Positions 62,298-64,000 of a stretch of 64,000 nt of DNA are shown here, piece by piece. The notes beneath the pieces were generated by a model that saw only the letters and a list, made by a program, of their open reading frames with translations, had not been told where the DNA came from and searched no databases. The translations under genes and the position numbers were made by a program. This DNA comes from Parasphingorhabdus flavimaris. Lineage in GTDB: Bacteria; Pseudomonadota; Alphaproteobacteria; Sphingomonadales; Sphingomonadaceae. Within the stretch, counting starts at the first letter, position 1, and each line of letters opens with the position of its first letter. The stretch is taken from positions 741,370-805,369 of the forward strand of contig NZ_JABWMH010000003.1 of assembly GCF_013371215.1 (NCBI RefSeq), given 5' to 3'.

Positions 62298-63206
62298 TCA
62301 ACCCTCCATTCTTTTGTGCTCGAAAACTGCAAAGATTCCAATCAGCACTACCGACACGATTGCGATGGGTGTCAGAATGGTCCAGTCGAGGTCCAGTCCG
62401 CTTGACACCAAAGACACCTCTGTTTCCTCTGATCCGTTTTTCATCTTGGCGGCGATAGTCCAATCCATCACGAACAACCCGGCCCATCCCAACAGCACAT
62501 ACGAAATCAACCTGCGCCATAAAAACGCCGGGTTTAGCAGCATCGTGAATATGAAAAATAGAAGTGCCGTTCCTCCAGTGGTTACGGCCCGCTCTATCTC
62601 CCCAAAGGGTAAAAAAGCGGTTGTTGTCCAGGCAATCGCCGCACATAGAACCGCTACCAGTAAGGATATGACGGTCCATAAAGCGAAGCTTTTCAAACCG
62701 TCTCGAGCGGGCTTCCAAGCCAATTGCTCTCGATGGCGAGACGATAACTCCCGCCTAATACGAAGGGCAGCCTTGCCATCGGCTACGAAGAGTTCGTTAA
62801 AGTTTTGCGCCGGAACTTTCCACGCATAGACCGCGTCAGTTTTTGCTCGCACAGTGGCCGACCGGGGCATACCTGCATCCAAGGCAGCCATTTCGCCGAC
62901 TTGGTTGGGAGCAACACGTTTTGCGCGCCATTTCTTGTCGATTAAGATATCAACTTCACCGAACAAGAGGAAGTAAACGTCGTCGTCGTTCGCTCCCTGC
63001 AAGATCAAATCTTCACCCTTGCTAAAACCTTGGAAAGCCCCTCGATCGTACAACGTCGCCGCGACTTCGCCTTGGCCATCCACAACTGGATTTTCGCGAA
63101 GAATAGCGATTACTCGCTCCCGCCCCGTTTCTCCGTCGTAAAGCGCGGAATCTTGAGATGATTTTCTAGGTTGGAAAAGGTGTCTTAATTTCTCCGGCCA
63201 AGCCAT
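62298..63206 (-). CDS. Pycsar-type effector: cyclic-nucleotide-binding domain plus four membrane helices
   Basis: The 302-residue protein has a cyclic-nucleotide-binding domain (about 45-140) with the phosphate-binding cassette VGEMAALDAGMPRSATVRA (G104, E105, R115). It then has four membrane segments at about 173-195, 210-230, 233-251 and 275-296. In Pycsar systems such membrane effectors bind the cyclic pyrimidine nucleotide and disrupt the membrane. ATG 63206 follows GGAGGAG by eight bases and lies 22 bases inside the end of the WYL gene. The cyclase follows after a 54-residue ORF. The alternative of a cAMP-sensing membrane protein is less likely given the neighbours. Confidence 0.82.
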   Translation of the reverse strand: MAWPEKLRHLFQPRKSSQDSALYDGETGRERVIAILRENPVVDGQGEVAATLYDRGAFQGFSKGEDLILQGANDDDVYFLLFGEVDILIDKKWRAKRVAPNQVGEMAALDAGMPRSATVRAKTDAVYAWKVPAQNFNELFVADGKAALRIRRELSSRHREQLAWKPARDGLKSFALWTVISLLVAVLCAAIAWTTTAFLPFGEIERAVTTGGTALLFFIFTMLLNPAFLWRRLISYVLLGWAGLFVMDWTIAAKMKNGSEETEVSLVSSGLDLDWTILTPIAIVSVVLIGIFAVFEHKRMEG

Positions 63207-63859
63207 TTTTCGACCTCCTCCATATTAGCGACTTTGAGGTGAAAACTGCTCACATTGCGCATGGCTCCGCCTTCCAGATCATGGGGATTGAAGCCATAGA
63301 ATCTCAGATAATAGAACAACATTGCCTGTCTGATCTTGACCCTGAGAGCGCCTTTCCGCATCCGATATTCAGATTCCAATCTCTCGCGCCTAGGTTCCGG
63401 CATCGCTGGGTCCGCCGTGAGGACCAGCTGTATTGTAGATGTCCAATCAACATCGCGAGGAAGATCACCGCTGGGTGTATCAGCAAAGCCTTTGGCCTCC
63501 AGTCTGGAAAGCACAAAATCGGAATAACGTTGGTTGTCAAAATCAAACGCTCGCATATGCCAACGGTGACCGTCGCTTGCCAAGGCATGAGGAAGGATCG
63601 CTCGGAACCCTTCACTACCGGAACTGAGGGAAACGTATCTAGCCTTGAGACATTGCCGCTGTCGGATTGCCGCAAGGACGAGTTTAAACGTCTCCGGCGC
63701 AATCGGCCGTGAGTGAACAGCCACGGTATCAAATTCCGGGATGTTGACCGGCCAAATTTCGCTTTCTTCGCGATAGCCTTTGCTAAGCATTTCCAGTTGG
63801 GCAAGATATTCTGAAACATCGCCATCAGTCAGCTGGGGCGCAAAGGCCGTCCCGCGCAC
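63185..63859 (-). CDS. WYL-domain regulator (CapW/BrxR type), N-terminal domain missing in this frame
   Basis: The visible part has 224 residues from a GTG at 63859. The WYL domain runs from about residue 75 to 145 (FKLVLAAIRQRQCLKARYVSL, ILPHALASDGHRWHMRAFDFDNQRYSDFVLSRL), and a C-terminal WCX-like part follows. CapW/BrxR regulators of anti-phage loci begin with a winged-helix domain of about 80-90 residues, and the segment TPRQRAYVRGTAFAPQLTDGDVSEYLAQL is the linker after it. In this frame a TGA stands ten codons before the GTG and no winged helix is coded up to the window edge. The gene seems truncated or frameshifted. It overlaps the effector gene by 22 bases. Confidence 0.75.
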   Translation of the reverse strand: MRGTAFAPQLTDGDVSEYLAQLEMLSKGYREESEIWPVNIPEFDTVAVHSRPIAPETFKLVLAAIRQRQCLKARYVSLSSGSEGFRAILPHALASDGHRWHMRAFDFDNQRYSDFVLSRLEAKGFADTPSGDLPRDVDWTSTIQLVLTADPAMPEPRRERLESEYRMRKGALRVKIRQAMLFYYLRFYGFNPHDLEGGAMRNVSSFHLKVANMEEVEKWLGRRN

Positions 63860-63869
63860 ATAAGCTCTT

Positions 63870-64000
63870 TGCCGCGGTGTCCGTCGTCAGAACATTTGGC
63901 ACAGATGGCTGCGTAAATTAGCGGAGCATCGGCCTCGTCTTATTGGTTGATATTAGGCGGCTAGCTTGCGGTGTTGCAAGCGCCGATGTTCAATGGTCTT
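63870..64000. other. Right edge: sequence replacing the regulator's N-terminal part
   Basis: Where the winged-helix half of the WYL regulator should be, no frame gives a helix-turn-helix. One minus-strand frame reads DEADAPLIYAAICAKCSDDGHRGKEL with CxxC, and the last 50 plus-strand bases have the look of an insertion-sequence end, but I cannot assign a family. An insertion or deletion boundary near 63890-63900 is the simplest reading. Confidence 0.35.

Noticed and set aside
61446..63206. CBASS system
   Set aside because: The nucleotide enzyme is a class III cyclase, not a CD-NTase (no GS motif with D-x-D nucleotidyltransferase core), and no Cap2/Cap3 genes are present.

Overview
The window reads as the chromosome of a sphingomonad-type alphaproteobacterium (Sphingomonadales). 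The basis is the mix of gene families, the REP-like repeat whose translation gives RPEPVEG/RQAQHD peptides, and sphingomonad-style small secreted proteins. This is inference from recognised families, not from a database search.

Bases 1-33,200 are core chromosome. They hold the 3' end of rimK and a desuccinylase-like gene, then rpsM-rpsK-rpoA-rplQ with a TTG start on rpsM and a strong terminator after rplQ. Next come a secreted S9 peptidase, two tandem paralogous secreted proteins, and a large fatty-acyl/isoprenoid-type catabolic block (8.2-18.4 kb). The leftward arm of that block carries acyl-CoA dehydrogenase, alcohol dehydrogenase, APH-type kinase, SDR, MFS carrier and SDR. The rightward arm carries two acyl-CoA dehydrogenases and an SDR, and an 18-bp palindrome sits at the divergent promoter. 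A lipoprotein whose ribosome site is buried in a perfect 17-bp hairpin follows, then a DUF4197 protein and a cuckoo-like anti-Shine-Dalgarno small RNA locus with a sigma-32-like promoter. After these come a dienoyl-CoA-reductase-like SDR, an exported catalase-peroxidase, a MaoC-like hydratase with an acyl-CoA dehydrogenase, frmA-fghA for formaldehyde detoxification, a GAF-GGDEF-EAL protein, an M24 peptidase and a TspO-like membrane protein.

At about 33.2 kb a 3' half of a tRNA-Pro gene marks the left end of an integrated element that runs past the right edge of the window. In order it carries a tyrosine integrase, a DUF5818 protein, and a VirB1-type lytic transglycosylase split at an A9 tract. 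A toprim primase-like protein, a 1,415-residue methyltransferase/strawberry-notch helicase, a long ParB, an AAA/DUF4143 ATPase, ArdC and a Xre-RES toxin-antitoxin pair follow. Then come DUF2493, DUF6878 and DUF6915 proteins, SSB, and a mobilisation block arranged like R388: an oriT-like site, a TrwA-like protein, a TrwB-like coupling protein and a TrwC-like MOBF relaxase. Several of these genes share a purine-rich leader motif. No type IV secretion genes are visible, so mating-pair functions would have to lie to the right or be supplied by another element.

The rightmost 8 kb is cargo: an S24 repressor with a divergent small protein and palindromic operators, a DUF2235-LysM hydrolase interrupted at its 3' end by an IS630 element, a HigB/HigA-like pair, and a leftward operon that looks like a Pycsar anti-phage system. 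That operon has a WYL regulator lacking its N-terminal domain in this frame, a cyclic-nucleotide-binding effector with four membrane helices, a previously unannotated-looking 54-residue ORF, and a class III nucleotide cyclase, all overlapping or abutting. It is the best candidate for an exciting system here.
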